A stretch of 64,000 nucleotides of DNA from contig NC_090968.1 of assembly GCF_040807025.1 (NCBI RefSeq), forward strand, positions 2,903,906 to 2,967,905. Direction: 5' to 3'. Positions 38,401-53,400 of this stretch are shown here, piece by piece; positions within the stretch are counted from its first letter, which is position 1; the number at the start of each line of letters is the position of its first letter. This DNA is from Struthio camelus (taxonomy: Eukaryota; Chordata; Aves; Struthioniformes; Struthionidae). The notes under the pieces are model-generated. The model saw only the letters and a list, made by a program, of their open reading frames with translations, ran no database searches and had not been told where the DNA came from. Position numbers and translations under genes: made by a program.

Positions 38401-41400
38401 GCTCGAAAATTAGTCGCTGTTTCAAGAATGTCTTTGAACTTCCAGCCACTCCAGGGCGAGTTCAGCTAGCCTATGGCTTTCTACAACGGGTGCTTTGCTA
38501 GTGAAGGAAGAGGCTGTCCTTTATTTAAGGTAGCCTCTGTTGGCCCAACTTTGGTAGAAGTCTTCTCTGCAGGAGCAGAGTCCCTAACGTCTGAGAATCT
38601 TTTCCAGTAAGTATTAGTCTTTGAAAGCTAGTTTTGGACAGTGAGCAGGTGGTACAGCACACATTGTGCTACAAAAGAAAATGGGAGTTAGGGAAGTCAA
38701 GAGTGCTACCATCAAAATAAACACAACCAAAAAAAGGGAGCCCTGGAGCGTGCTTTTAGGCCTATGCTAACGTACCAAAACCTGTAATCAAAATCCTTCA
38801 GCAGCTTGACTGCAGAAAGGAGACATCTGACTGGTCAGACTGCAACATGCTGCTTAATTCTGTCCATATAAGAGCTACAAATTCAGCACTATCATTTGTT
38901 TCAAGGAAACAGTGCTGCTTTTTAGACTCAGCCATGCATGAGGCTGAAATGGTTTGGAAAGCTCATGTTAATATGATCTAGGTGACAAGAATGCTGTAAG
39001 AGGACAGACTTCCCAGTCTCTGTCCTAAGGACTCTGAACCTTCAAAGCTGTCCAAAGGAAATGGGTACCTATTTATCAAGCTTCTCACACTTAGTTCTCA
39101 CAAGCGTCTTCGAAAAATATCAGAAAGGAAAAAACTCGCTTTCAGCAGGAGTTTCAGGGTTAGAAATGATTGTCACCTCCCTTTCTTGCACCTTGTGTAA
39201 AGCTCGCTTGAAAAAAAAAAAAAAAAAGTCAAAGGACCTCCTTCCACTGACTTGAACAGCAAACAAGGATCTCTGAGAACAAAGTTCTCCAGTGCAGTTT
39301 CGCCAGTTACTTGCATATGCCGTTTGGCAAACTGGTAAAAATTACTTCACGGGATGCAAAGATGTTTGCATGTCTATTGCATCTTTTTGGATAAGCTATT
39401 TTCCCCATAAATAAAGAATCTAGAGTAATTTAAGGGCCAGTATAAATCAGAGAAAAACTAATACTAACACATGCCAGTGGTAATATCTTACAGTTTACAA
39501 CTTGCACTGTTTCACATGTGCTGTAGCACCACTGCCCCCGAACTAGTTCATGTTCATGACTTCTTTTTTGCTTTGGCTTTTTCACCCCAAATCCAGGCTT
39601 ACCTTGTGAATTTTTGGATATCAACACTGGAATTGGGTCAAACTCATCTTCTGTCACTTTTTCAGAGCCCTCAGGAGCATCAAAGCCTGATATCAGGTTA
39701 GTATCTTCTGCAGCATAAAGGAGAAACGGAGGTAAAGAAGCAAAGATAGCAGAGAAAGCAGGTTAGAATTGCCAAAAAGTGTTAGGATGTTTTTATGTTT
39801 TAGAAGACAGGGTTTAGAAGCAGGAGTTTAATTTAAAAGGTGAAACAAAGCTGGTAAGCCTAAGAAGGTAAGAGGTAAAAGAACCTATTAAATACAAAAG
39901 TGGAAGGGGAAAAAAAACCAAACAAACCACAAAGCAAACTGAAAAGTGAGCCTTCTTGAGAACCAAAATAAAATTGGCCCAATCCAAAGGCTTAACAATT
40001 GGCCTAATTCAAAGTTGTGGTAAAACCCCGAGGCTTAAGTTCCCAAGGACTGAAAGTATTCTTTGTCATCGTTCAGTGGCTCTCAGACATTAGTACAACT
40101 TGAGGGAGCACTCTTGCTCTTCAGTTACCAACTCTCATATAAAGGGAGAGGAGGAGGGCAGGCAAAACAGAGGGAAGAAATTCCAGTTATCTGTGTGAGA
40201 CAAAGACCTTTCTTGTTTTATCCTGGTGGGCAAAAAACTCAAAGTGCAATATAAAGTTAGTTTTCCAAAGGCATTTAAATGCCTAAAGAGGTAACTACGT
40301 ACTTAAGAGATTTTAAAAGCCCCCAGAGCAGTTCTGGCACATAGCTCCCTTGGTTTCAAATGATGTCAGCCAGGGTAAGACACTTGGTGGGAGGCACTTT
40401 CAGTTATATCCATGCTAGATCTGACATTTATCTAGCTCATTAGGCAATTACACTCCTTTGGGGACTTTTCACACTCCGTGCATCGCTATTTGTTACTTCA
40501 GACACCTAAATACCATCCAGAATCTAATCCTCAATTATTATATGAAGTATTTCTGGGAGCCTAGCAAGGACCTGTATAAGCCTATATTTTCCAAGGAACA
40601 GGAACGCTCCTGTTCAATTCGGATCGTGAATAAGAGCTCTTTACCTAAAGCTGACAAACACACTACTAGGTTTTAGGTGAGCTGATGCAAGAAGCAGTTT
40701 GTGGAAACGTACTGTCCTCTGGAGGATCCGATTAAGAAAAAACAAGTTCTGTAGAAGACTAGGCCGTAAAATGACAAGAACACACAAAGAATTTGTGTCT
40801 TAACAGAAAGCCTCATGTTTGTCACCGCTCTGTCTCTGGAGTTATTTACGGCTCTTCTCAGCCTAGCTGGGATTCGAAAATTTCCAATGGAGCTTATTTC
40901 CATTTCGTTCCATTTATACATACAACTGTTGATACATCTAGAGTTTGCTGTATAAGCAGCTATTCAAGGAGCACTGCTCAACTGTAAGTCTACAGTTAAG
41001 GAGAAGAAAAGGCTGGTGAGAAACAAAATGCATTTCTATTTGGACTTTGGGAGATAGATTTCTCTTCACAAAAGCATTTGCGTTGGTCTTAGTAATTACA
41101 CATCACCGTAAGTGAAAAAAACTCGCTTCTCACATACGTATAGTTCAGCAAATGCAAATTAAAGAATCCCAAAACCTGCGCAAGAATTCAGGGCCCACAA
41201 AACACTACACAGCCTCATTGGGCACACAGAAAAGGACACTCTGGCTTGGTTAGAGTATCAATTCACGTCCAAACATTGCTGTCGTTTCAAATCCTCCTGG
41301 TCCCACTGATAGCTTGCAGCTTCGCATTTCCACAGGCTGAATATACCATGGACAGCAGCATCGGCACCTTACGTGTGCTGCATCACCCATGCTAGGATTG

Positions 41401-44400
41401 GGATAAGCATCAAAAGCAATAAATAAAAGACAAATAATACAGGTAATGACCACACCCAGAGCTCTAACAGCAGGATTTGAAAAACCACAAGTGAGCTTTG
41501 GAAGGGTTTAATATCTCGCACCTCTATCTCTCCTGCTAATAAAAGTCTCACTTCTCCCTGTCAAATCTGACCCTACTGAACCCAAGTGGAACAACAGCAA
41601 GGCAGCCTGGGAGAAGTCATGCAGAAGTCTGTTAATTCATTTTCTCATTAAGTCACACCAACAACGTTTTGGCCGACTTTCTACTTTGCTATGTTCCAGA
41701 CATGGCGTAATAACTGCTCAACATACATTTCAAGTCATTTATTCAAAATAAAGTGGCATGGACATGTAGTATAGCAAAGAACAATTAGAAGAACTGCTTG
41801 TTTAAACCCAAAAGCTCTATGAAAAAATCACAACCTCATTTTAAAACACCATCAAGTGTAAAAATTGATTGCAGGCTGTTTTTACAGCGATTCCTCTGAG
41901 GACAGATCATTTTCTGTTGCTATAGGGACACTTACCACATGAGCTAAGCAGAGCCCATTGTCAATGGGCACCCGGCGGTTAGTATTCATACTTTGGGCCT
42001 GTCTTTATTGCCTTGAAAATGGAACAGAAGCCCTGGTCCCCCCCCCACCCCCCACCCAGGTGGATGTGTACTACCCAATATTCACTACAAACTTGGCTTA
42101 CATGGGCATTGTACCCAAGGAACACAGGCACTGCTCACAACTACTGTGGCCCGCAACAAGAATTTGCCAGAACAGAGCAGGAAAAGTTCACCATACCAGC
42201 GGCACTGCAGCTATTCATATATCCTTATACGTCTGTTCAAACTACTCCAGCACCACTACTGCAGCTACGCTGCAGGAAAGGGCCCAGATTCCAGCTGGAC
42301 ACTCTGCAGCTTGGAAAAAGTCACCTGAGCTAGCATCCCAGCTTCCCAGGGTCCTCCACTCTTGCTTGTTAGTGGAAGAGGGAACAGAACCCAGATTACT
42401 GTGCAGTACTTCCACATTTTTCCCCAGCTCAGATAGCCACATACTGCAAAGCCTGATCTGCAACTCTTACAAATTACCACACATAGTGGTACTACTACTC
42501 TTCTGCAGCTCTGCTTTTTTCTGCTATTGCAAACTATTCTATTTTTCAGTTCAATACCATACTTGGTTTTCTATTCACATTTCCTGCAATGCGATACTGC
42601 TGTTTAACTCAAGGGTGCTTTCCTGATAACCTCTAGAAAAAGGAAAATACAGTCTCCAAAACTGAAAGAGTTCAGTCACATGCTATAGACATGAACACTG
42701 ACAAGAAAAATCCATTGGTTTCAAAGACCTATGACATCAGTAGATAGGATTATCAGGACCCCTTCCAGACTTACTAATGCAGCATAAAAGCAAGTCTTAA
42801 AACATACGTGCAAAAGGCAAAACCAAAGTGCATTCATATGCACACCTGAAGATGGACTGCATACATAAAAGCCTACCTTTTTAGCCTACCATATCACTTG
42901 GTCTCACAGGAGATACTACCTGTCTTGACAATCCTTGTCTGTATTTACGATCTAGCTGAACACCTTTATCTATCTTCTCCCCTTGGCATTTCAGTGCACA
43001 TTACAAGTTTCACCATTTTGGGAATAAAACAGTCTGGGAACAAACACAAGTAGAACATGGGTCGGCTCATCTGCTTGCGTAAAGTGGGATCAAATATCAG
43101 ATAAAGAGCCAGTTCCAGGAGAGGTTAGAAGTTAGAGACAGAGGCACGGTTTACCTTTGTGAGGTTGAGCTGCAAAAGCTACAGGAGCAAACTCATCCAG
43201 GAGGTCAGCAGCAGGGTTAGAAAGCAGAGAACAGTCAAGCAAGGAGTCTTCCCCAGTGAGGGAGTCTGAATCCAGGTTAACATCCAAAGGCCGCAAGGTA
43301 GCATTAAACAGGACACAAACACCGTTAAGCTCAGATTTGCACATTCTTGTTTCTGTCCGCTTGGTACACAAACAGGCAAAGCGGACACCTTCCCACATCT
43401 TCCACTTTTTCTGGTGGGAAACCTTTCTTACTGTTTTGCAATGAGGGTAAAGGGAGTCCCAACACTTGTAGCAATACGTAGCACAGATTCACTGAGGTAA
43501 CTACTCTCCAAAGCTAAGTATACAACATTGAAATCCCACAGAAGCGATGGTTTAAATTAGCCAGCGGGGCAGGGGAAAAAACATAGCCCTTACTTCTCGT
43601 CAAAGCTAGTCTCACCAGAAACGCACGAGCTTCCTCTGGAAGCACAAGGGTTTTACTGCGATAGGTAGCGCCCACGTTACTTTCCAAAGGACAGGACCCA
43701 CTGGGAAGCAGAAGTGACAAATGTGCTATTTCAGGCACACTGCCATCCTTCAAGACACCTAGGCAGGTAGGATTCTTGGGAAGCAAGCTGTCAGCTATAG
43801 ACTAAGCTATAGTAACATGCCCTTTAACATAGAGATTAACAGTAACTGGAATTTTAAATATCTGAAAGCTAACTTTCTGCAGGGCCCTGTAACGCCCAGG
43901 GCTGCGGGGACTCTCTAGCAAAGCTATTTCTACTGGCTACTACACAACAGACCTCTAAAAAGAGGACAAGTCCCTCTGTAGCAAAAGTTGTCGGATCTAG
44001 GCCTTCAGAACGAGGAAGGGACATGAATTGCTAGCTACTAAGCCCCAGCGGAACAGCTCAGTCACTGCTCTGGCACCTACAGGTCTATAACGATGGACTG
44101 AATGACTACTACAAGCATGAGTGCATTTCTTTGCGAGGAGAAAGTAACCTTGACATTTAAGGAAACATGCAAGATCCACTTCAAAACACACAAGGGAGTC
44201 CAGTTTAAACTGGTGGGAGAGCAGGGAGAGCAGAGAGCAAAGAAGGCACTTTCAAGCAGACAGCACTTTCTGATTTACTATAACATGGTCCCGCAGCCCA
44301 CAGAGGTACTACACACCCTCGCCCGCCCACCCTCCCATCTCACCAACCTGTTCTGTTGGAAGCAACCGACTCAGTCTGTGACACAAGGCGTTGGGGCAAC

Positions 44401-47400
44401 GGAGCCTCGAGGCCCGGTATGAGACTCTCAACAGCTACATCAGGTTTTCCTTTCCAAACGCGCAAAATATCAGAGCAGAGGAGAAGCCAGAGGTTAGTTT
44501 GCAAGACACAGCACAAGTAGGAGCTAACAAGGCAGTTGTCTGAATCCTTTAGTGACCCCTTAATACATCGGTCAGCTATGCTGGCAGAAATGAGAGGCTA
44601 AAGTTAGACTGATGCTAATTGAACTGAATTGAAGAGGGAAGAACATAATAGGTTAAAATACTGTGTTTTTGAAGGGGGGGGAGTTGGGGGGTAGGGGGTC
44701 TTTTTACATGTGCAAGCCCAATTTGAAATATCCAGAGGCTGAAATAGGAGGTTAATAACGTCTGCTCTGTAGCTAAGCAAAAGGCCCATGGCTGGGTAAC
44801 TCATTACTCAGCTTTTGCAAGATCCTTCTCCAGAAGGCAGAAAACATTGATCTCTGAGTAGTCCCCTTGCAATAGAAGAAACAGATCATTAAAATACCCG
44901 CTGGGCAGCCCTTAACACATTCCAGGTAAGTTCGTAAATACCCAAGATCTGGGATCTTCCCCCCCTCCCCCCTCCCTTTTAAGGGGCCCAGTGGATCAAA
45001 GGCTGCAGACCCCACTGAGACATGATAAAGTTTTGGACCTTGACATCTTATTGAAAATACCAATCCTCTACCTTTCCATTCAAAGCTACAAGGTTGCAAC
45101 CAGCTAGCCAGGGAACCCTGGCTGCCTGGCTGCGACCCAAACCCATAACAGCAGCTGATCACAACTAACTGCAGCCTGTAATTATTAGTCTTTAGTAGAG
45201 TCAGGCATTAAGTCAAAACACAATTCTGTAACACTTCGAGCTCTTTATACTGCCTCAGATACTGTTGCGTCTGGGCTCATCACAGCCTACTATGTTTATT
45301 CCGATGCTGTGCCCCAAAGCAAAAGCAGTGCTGCCACCCTCGCCCTGCTGAGGGCCAGTAGAGACACGGACAGGCTAAGTGCCTGGGCCATGGTCACACA
45401 GGAAGACTTCACCAGAAAGAGTGGGATTTTTTGGCATCTTCTCCTTCAGGCAACAATTAACTCTTCTACCCAAGATCACAAGAACACAAAAGGCTCAACT
45501 ATGCCATGCATTGCACTAAATCAATATACCTGGAACGTGAGTTAACATCTAAGTCTTCTCTATTCAGATGAGATTCCCACGGGGAAAATGGTCTACCTGT
45601 CTCTGCACAACCCATAACTTCCTATCACATTGTGTTTCACCAAAATCAGCTGCTGTTTCCAGAGCCCAGTAGGGTAAACATGCAGAGTTATCAAGTGGAA
45701 CGAGACATGTCACAAGACATAACGGAGGAGGGTTCCCAAGTGTGCGTGGGTGTGTGGTTTGGTTTTTTTGGTTGTTGTTGTTTTTTGTTTTTTAATTACC
45801 ATTCACAGCATCTGAGGTGCTACCGAAAGGGTCAGCGAGAGGCAGGATATCAGGGAGCAGAAGCGCAGTCTCAGGAGATTTGAGTCCCTCAATCAGTTTT
45901 TCTGGGTTAAGTAGGAAAAGGAAAGAGGAAGGAAGGAAGGAAGGTAGAGAAAAAGCAAAAACACAAACAAAAACAAAACTATGTTAATCAGGTGCTCAAC
46001 CCAATGTCTCATTGTCTAGTATGTCAGCCTCAGAAAAGCATCTGCATGACTGCGTGTGCAAATACCACCACCACTTACAGAACATCTTGCCACTAAGGTT
46101 ACTGGAGCATATTGAGACAGGGCAGCTCTTCCCTGGGTGGCCATAGTCATCTAGACCTCTGAGAACCTTCCTCACCCACTGCATGCTGCTCTCCCTAAGA
46201 GGTGGTTGCAAAATAGCATGCAGTTCTTTCAATCCTACCCAAAGCAGTAAAGCTTAACAGGTCACCACTCTGACAACCTGACAAAAAAAAACCTTTCCCT
46301 CTCACCTTCATATACTGGGACAGTTTTTGTTAGTCTTTGCATAACAAGAAAAGGAAAAGATGATCAGAAGCCCATAATGCTAGAGTTAGGTATGCAATTA
46401 TTATTAATCTGCTCAAGAATTAAATGCCTAAGATCCCTAACCGCTTAAGCAAAACCAGAAAACATTAAGACACTACAGTGTCAGACACAAGAACCTGCCC
46501 TTGGGTTAAAACAGCTGTCTAGTTACCAATTAGTTTAAATATCAGATTTCAAACGAGGTGCGTCATTCGCAGCAGCGCAACTCCTTTGGTTTCCCTTCTC
46601 CTTCATACAAAGGCATTTAGGTTACCTGTTCAAAGAGTATCTCAATCAATAATCTAGTGGATGAGCGATTCTGCAGCCATATTAACCGGGTTTCCAATAA
46701 GGAGCTTAGTTATTTAGCTTTCACAAGGGTTTCTTCACAGAGCAAGAAGTTAAATAAAGTTTTCAGGATTTGCTAAAAGTAATCGCCTTCAGTAGAACAC
46801 CACCGGCAAAATTTGCTCCACGTGGACAAATCTGGCCATTTCAGCTTGCTGAGATGACTGCATTTATCATCCAACATTAGCATGTGCTATGGCATGCCAC
46901 AGCTATGCTTTTACAACACTTTCGCATCTCTACTATTATTGTTTTGAGTTCAAAGTCTGGTAGTAGTATTTACTATTCAAAGAAAGCGTGCTCATAACCG
47001 TACAAAAACAGGCTCTGGAATACTGCTGTTTAAAAGACTTATCACAGTGAGAAAGCCAAAGAAAAGCTTAACTTGCATTGTTATGCACATTATAATAGTA
47101 TCTATCTTCTTCGTTGCCTGATACAAATAAAGTGACCTAGCAGCTTTGGAACTACTTATTCAGAGCAGGACAAATCCTGCTCCCCATGACAAACTTCGCA
47201 AACCATGCCCGCTAAGGCAACCCTGAGGGGAAGGCAATCTAAAAAGGGAACTGAGAGGCAGCTGTTACATCAATAAAGGCCTGAAGGTGGTCAACTGAAA
47301 GGGAAACCCTGATGGGGACAGCAGCCTTGGACATACTTGAGGTTTTCCCATCCCTACGAGGAAAACCCCATTTTTTAAAGATGAAATTTGCCAAAGAAAA

Positions 47401-50400
47401 TGCACCCCCAACTGCACAGGCATCGTCCTTGGCTTCTCAGCTGCACAAAGCGGGGCTCTTTCCTTGGATGAGCTGGGAGGCTTGGCCAAAACAGAGAAGT
47501 AGCGATGCTATCAAAAGCGAGCTAACGGGGACGGCTCCAGCAAAGTAGACAGGAACTGACTGTAGCTGCTGGGAAAACACAACACGAGAGACATCTTGGG
47601 GACAAGAAGTCAGGGAACATGCTCAACTCTTTTCCCCAGGAGGGAGGGAAGTGCCAAGATAACAGGTATGCATCCAGAGAACAGTTGATTTAACAGCATT
47701 TTAAATCACTTAATCCAGATAGCAAGGCACAGAACACAACCGTGGGAGAAATTATGGATTGGCTCTCAGAGCTGTGCAGTTTCACTTTGGGTTTGGCTCC
47801 TACTTTAAGATGAAGCTTGTAGAGTTATAACATGGCATGCGCGTGCATTTTGAATGTATTTACATTTTAGAGATTCAGGCCTAAGATACTCCTTGCAAAG
47901 CCCGACTCTTTGAGGGGGCTTGTCTGCCAGTGCCCAGCTCTTCAAGACACTTGAATCAGCCTGTATCTTCAAAAACACATATGCAGTACTGGAAACCTCT
48001 CCCTTTATGAGCCCAGTTCCAAGTGTTTTGCTCCTTGAAGTCCCTCTCCTTCAGCCTTACCTATCTGAACAGTCTCCTCCTTTTTCATTACTGCAGACAA
48101 CTGTGAAACTGTCTCTTGGTTCGGCAGTAAAAAGTTGCGTATTGAGCTCAGTCACACTTTTTTAAACACTTGGAAATCACAACAACAACCACTGTCTTCT
48201 TTCCCCTGTGTCTTAGTTTTCCCTCCTGCCCCAAAGCTCAACCCGTTTTATGGGATGCTTTAGACTGTCGGTGGCTCTTGGCTGTATTTTGTTACTTGTC
48301 TCATGATATTTCCTTTGTTTCCTTCATCACTTGCTCTGTCAATGCTGTTATGGGTAGCCACCGCATCTCTTGGTGCGTGTTTTAAAAGGAACTCGATCCC
48401 TTTTGAGCAAGGCTGAGAAACTCAAAAGCAAAGCTGTCAGGATGAATGGGAAAGCAGACCCCAGACACCTCAGTGGGTTTTAAGGGCTTAGCAGCTAGTT
48501 CACCCAATTCCTATTTTGTATTGCATCTTGTACTAATCAGTAGAAACGTGAGCTAAAGTAGAGGAACAGCAGAGTTACTTTAAGCGGTGGGAAACTCATG
48601 TTTAACTATGAGCAAAGGAGCTTGAAAAGTTAGCAAAGGCCCAGCAAAATCTATGCTTCTATGTTAGGTAACAGGAATATCCTTTCTACAAGAGTTAGTT
48701 TTCTTTAGCACAGCATGCTTATTCAAAAAACACACATGCGCACTAAGGGAAGTTTTTCTGAATCCACATCAGACATTCGTAAGTCCAAGAATGCTACATG
48801 CCTTTGCAGTGCCAAGTAAATCCAGCTCCTACGTCTCTGTTCCACCACCACTCCAACTATCAAAGCAGTACCCCAAGGAGGAAACTTTTCATGCACCAGA
48901 CCGTTTCCCTGCACACGGATATTAGGCAGGTGCAGTTCAACTATATATATGCAGACCTTGAAAGAAAATCAGCCTCTCTTGTGAGACTGAGCTGCAGTTT
49001 TGGTCCTCCTACCAGAGGAATTCTCTAGTGGAAGTCTAACTTTCATTTCCAAGAGAAAAGTAGCTTCACCTGCAAGTGAAGTCATGGTTGAGATGGTGAG
49101 AAACCAGCAGTGCAAAAGAGGAAAAAAAAGGGGGGGGGATTACCAGTTACCAGTCTCATCTCTGTTACCTGTACAAACACAACCATTGCCAAGTCATGCA
49201 CATGTGAAGTAATCATCAATCGCAGAACAGACTCCACCAATAAAGCAAACAGCAACGTAGCATGTATCCGCCATTCATGGAGAAGATCATTGCTACAGCC
49301 TCGGGTATGGATTTCTTTAAAACACCATGTTCCACCTGCCATTCCCTTAGCAAAAGGTCTTCTACTGGAGGAAAATCAAAAGGGACTTTTTGCTACAACC
49401 AGCACCAGACTCCCGTGACTCTCAGGGCACGTGGGCACACAACCACAATCCATACTCTGAAAAGGGTAATGACAGGAAAGAATACTGGTTCTGCAGCAAA
49501 CACTGTTAACAGCAGCATAACAAACTCTTCCATGCTGCAGTTTCGGGGCCCATAACAGCATGTTTTGTGCACATACAGAGCTCAAAGGCTCAAGCATAAC
49601 AGGACAAAACAGTCTGCACCAAGCACCACGCTGTTCATTTTAGAGTTTTATAGTATCACAGGTTCTCCTGCCTCAGATCCATTAGACAGATTCAGATTAT
49701 TCAGACATGAACATACAGGTCCAAGGACAAACAAGGTTAAGAGAATATAATCCAACACAAAGATATTTTCTATCTTGTAGCTCCTGAAGGGGCCTCAAAA
49801 AATGGCCTTTATCAAACTCCACCTGGGAAGCACGTGCTTTAACCGATAACCACGCTCCCACATGAGGTTGCCTGTTGGAGATATCCTCTCCCCCAGACAG
49901 CCTACTCCAAGTCTGTCAGATGGTTTCCAGGTCACAAGCAAAGTAGGCTTGATTCAGGTTCAGGACCGATCTGACCTTTTGTACTTCATTTCGTCGGGTT
50001 TTCCGCTTTGCCCATTTTCATTCCTGACAGGATGGCAGCAAGTTTGCGCAGTGCTTCTGCTGGGGGCTTTGCATCAATTAGTAAGGATATTGGCTGAGTA
50101 AGCAAGGTTCATTAGCAAACCTTAAGAAGGTGTCAAAGCTCAAAAGCCTGCAGGAGGGAATAGAAAGTGCTCTATCAACCCTTCCTAGAGCTCAAGCCCC
50201 GCTGCATATAGTTGCTTTTTAGGCAAACATTTTACTTTCTTCCCAAGTTTCCAGATCCACACAGTAACAAAATACTGCTTTTTTTTTTTTCTTATCATAG
50301 TCAAAAGAAGCAAAACACAACACAAAGAAAGCAAAGCAAGAGTATAACCTATATCTAATAGCTCTCACAGGCCACCCCAAGCAACAGATGTTGGTAGCTT

Positions 50401-53400
50401 CACAGCCTGGAAAACCAAACCCCTTCTTCAGGGAATGAAAGGGAGCGCTTTTCCTCTGCTTGGCACCAATCTAAAACGGGTGTAATGCCACCCAGCACCA
50501 GCAGAATTACTCTGGATTTACATTCCGTGAGAATATTTTGGCCTTTCTCTTCAGATCCTGTTTCTTCAACGCATGCACAAATCAGATACTCGAGATGTAC
50601 AATTAGTCAATTTGCCCAGACTTTGCACCTGCAATACTGCCACTGCCAAAGACTGTAAGTTGGCATGCTGCGTTTGTACTTGCTGATACCACCCTTGAAT
50701 GACAAAGTATATGCAGAAAGCATCTTCAAAACAGTTGCAGCTATAAAAATCAAGACACAGGGGGAGTAAACATGTCTTTAGCTAGAGCAGGCTATTAGAA
50801 AGAAGCTAATCAAGATTTCCAAGGATTTGCAAGTTAAAAAAAAGGGAGCAAAGGGCAAAAAGAAGAAAAAAACCCACACTATCACACTTTGGTAACACTG
50901 AACAATCCAAACGCAACATCTCAAAGCCAAAGATCTCCACCAGCCAGGCACCGCACACGGTAGGAACGTTACTCACTCATGTACTGCGGAGGAAGGGCAA
51001 AAAGAAAGATAATTCAATAGAGCACACAGCAGAGTTCTTTTCTTCGGATGTCAACTGAGAAAGAAAGACAAGGTTGTAAAAATCCTGCCAAGTCAACTGT
51101 GCTATGAGTGGGAGGGCAAATTACCAAGGTATAGATTAGTCACTCAGGAAAATTTCTTCCTATTGATTCATCAAGTATTAAAGATTAAAGGAAGCCTTCT
51201 ACATTATTCAGCCTCAGAAGACTTGGACTGATCAAGGGAGGCCAATGGACTGCCAAAGGGAATTGATGTTTTTATATAGCACAGAGAGAACGAAGGAAAT
51301 ACAGCAAGTGACATTCTTTAAAAAACATGATTTTTTTTGTAAAACGCTATAGAGAAGAGTAGGACGTTGAACAGCAGCTCCTTAAGAGATCGAAAGCAAA
51401 CAATTTAGTTTAACATTAATGAACTCAGAAATATTTGTCAAACAACACAGCTTCCGATCAAAGTCAATCCCAGGCAGAGACAATTCTAGATGCTATTTAC
51501 ACTCAATTAACTGGGGTTCAAGTGATCCATGCACTTAGTTGCTCCAAATCATCAAAACATCTAATTGTACTCAGTTAATAGTACTGCAATTAATTCATCA
51601 AGATAGTAAATGAAAAATTCCCTCTCTGCATTTTCCCAGTTCACGATGTAAACAAGTTGCGAATACATAGCCACATGTATATGTGCATGCCTGCAATTAC
51701 TTCAAGCTCAGTTTACATGTCATCCTGGTACCAATATGAGTTCTTATTAGAATTAAGATTTTGCTTTTAAGATAGACATCCTGACATGGGTCAGTACAGT
51801 TATATTTTCAGAATTTATGGGCCGGGGTGGGGGGAGTTATGCTGCTTACAAGCATTTTGATCAAATATTTAAATTGTGCCAAACAATAAAAGGGCCCTAC
51901 TACGTTAGCGATAATGGCACTATTAAAGCAGCTGAACTTGAGTTTTGACAAGCCTGCGAGTGGCTTGAGTCTTAACTCCAGTTTCCAGGTGCTGGAAGTT
52001 GCCAGCATCAGCAATTTGATCTCAGCCTTCCATGATTCCTCCATGTTTCCATTTCTTCAGGTGTTGCAATGGCCTGAAATTCACCTCCAGTTCGGAGCAC
52101 TGCATTCTTGCAGTGAGAAAGTTTGAAAGAGATAGGAGAAAGTTTGGAAATTCAGTTCCTGAAGGTCACATATTAGGAGACAACAAGGAAAGAAAAAAAA
52201 AATCTAGTTTTGCTTAAAACCTCTCATCTCTTCAAGTCAATTACACATTCAGCAAGAACAGATGCCAGGCCCATACATTTCTGATGGCTGGCACCAGAAA
52301 CATGCCAAGGCTGCGGACACATACTGTTTATTTTGAAATTGCACTGCAAGTTGTGTACTTCCTTAGTCCTGATAAGCATCCTTTCAGGTTTACTAACATG
52401 TAAAAATGCAGAAGTCTATGGGCCTCTGAAGGAAACAAAAAGGCAAAAATCACCCATAAAGCGCTACTTAAAAGCCTTAGAGAACTCCAATGTGACAACG
52501 ACTCTTTAATAAGTAACGCTGTTTGCCTTTTCATCAAAAAATGAGAATCCAGTATGTGCCCAGATGGCACACGTATGCTTTCTTGGCCAAGTTTCCTTCG
52601 CCAGCTACTGTCTGCATGTTTATTTAGCTCAGCAGGACGGGGAACTTTCCATTATGGCAAAGACAATGAGCCGTTACTGTCACAGGGGCGGCTGGGTGTT
52701 ACAAATAACTAGTTACACCAAAGACACACTCGCCTCTCAACTGTAGCTAAGATGTTGAATTACTGCAGGGAATAAACAGTTGTGTACACACGTAAAGAAC
52801 GACTCCTTTGAACAAGGACAGGGAATGAACGATTGGCTCATTGCGCAGAGACAATATTTTGCCAGGTACTGTTGCAGAGAAGCTGCCAGAACCACCTTGC
52901 GTGAACGCGGACTCAGGCCACAAGTAAATCCGTGTGGTGCGGTCCGCAGCACGGGGGAGTTTGCAATGGGGGGGGGGTGCGGAGGAAGCAGAGCCCCCTC
53001 TCAACTCACACACCTCAGCGCTGTCGCTCAAGAACTTTTTCCACCTGCTCTGCCAAGGGCCTACACCCACCACCTCATCTCCAACCACTTCTGCAGAAAG
53101 GAGATGGAATAAGCCAGGACTGTTGATAGCACAGGGCACTTAGAGAAGAAAAATCATCTGGAAGCGATGGGAGAAAGGGAGAAAGCCACAAACACTCAAC
53201 AAATTGAAAAGGAATATTTCTGGCAATATTTCATAGGGCATTTCACTGGGCCAACCTGTCAGATATTCAAGAACTTGTTCATCTAAGCAGATGTTTCTAG
53301 AGTGAAAAGCATCAGGAAAAGTTTTAAATGCACCCTAACATTGGATGATCGATGAGCGTGGGTTAACACAGCACTTCAGCGCTTTCAGTTTGGGAAGTTA

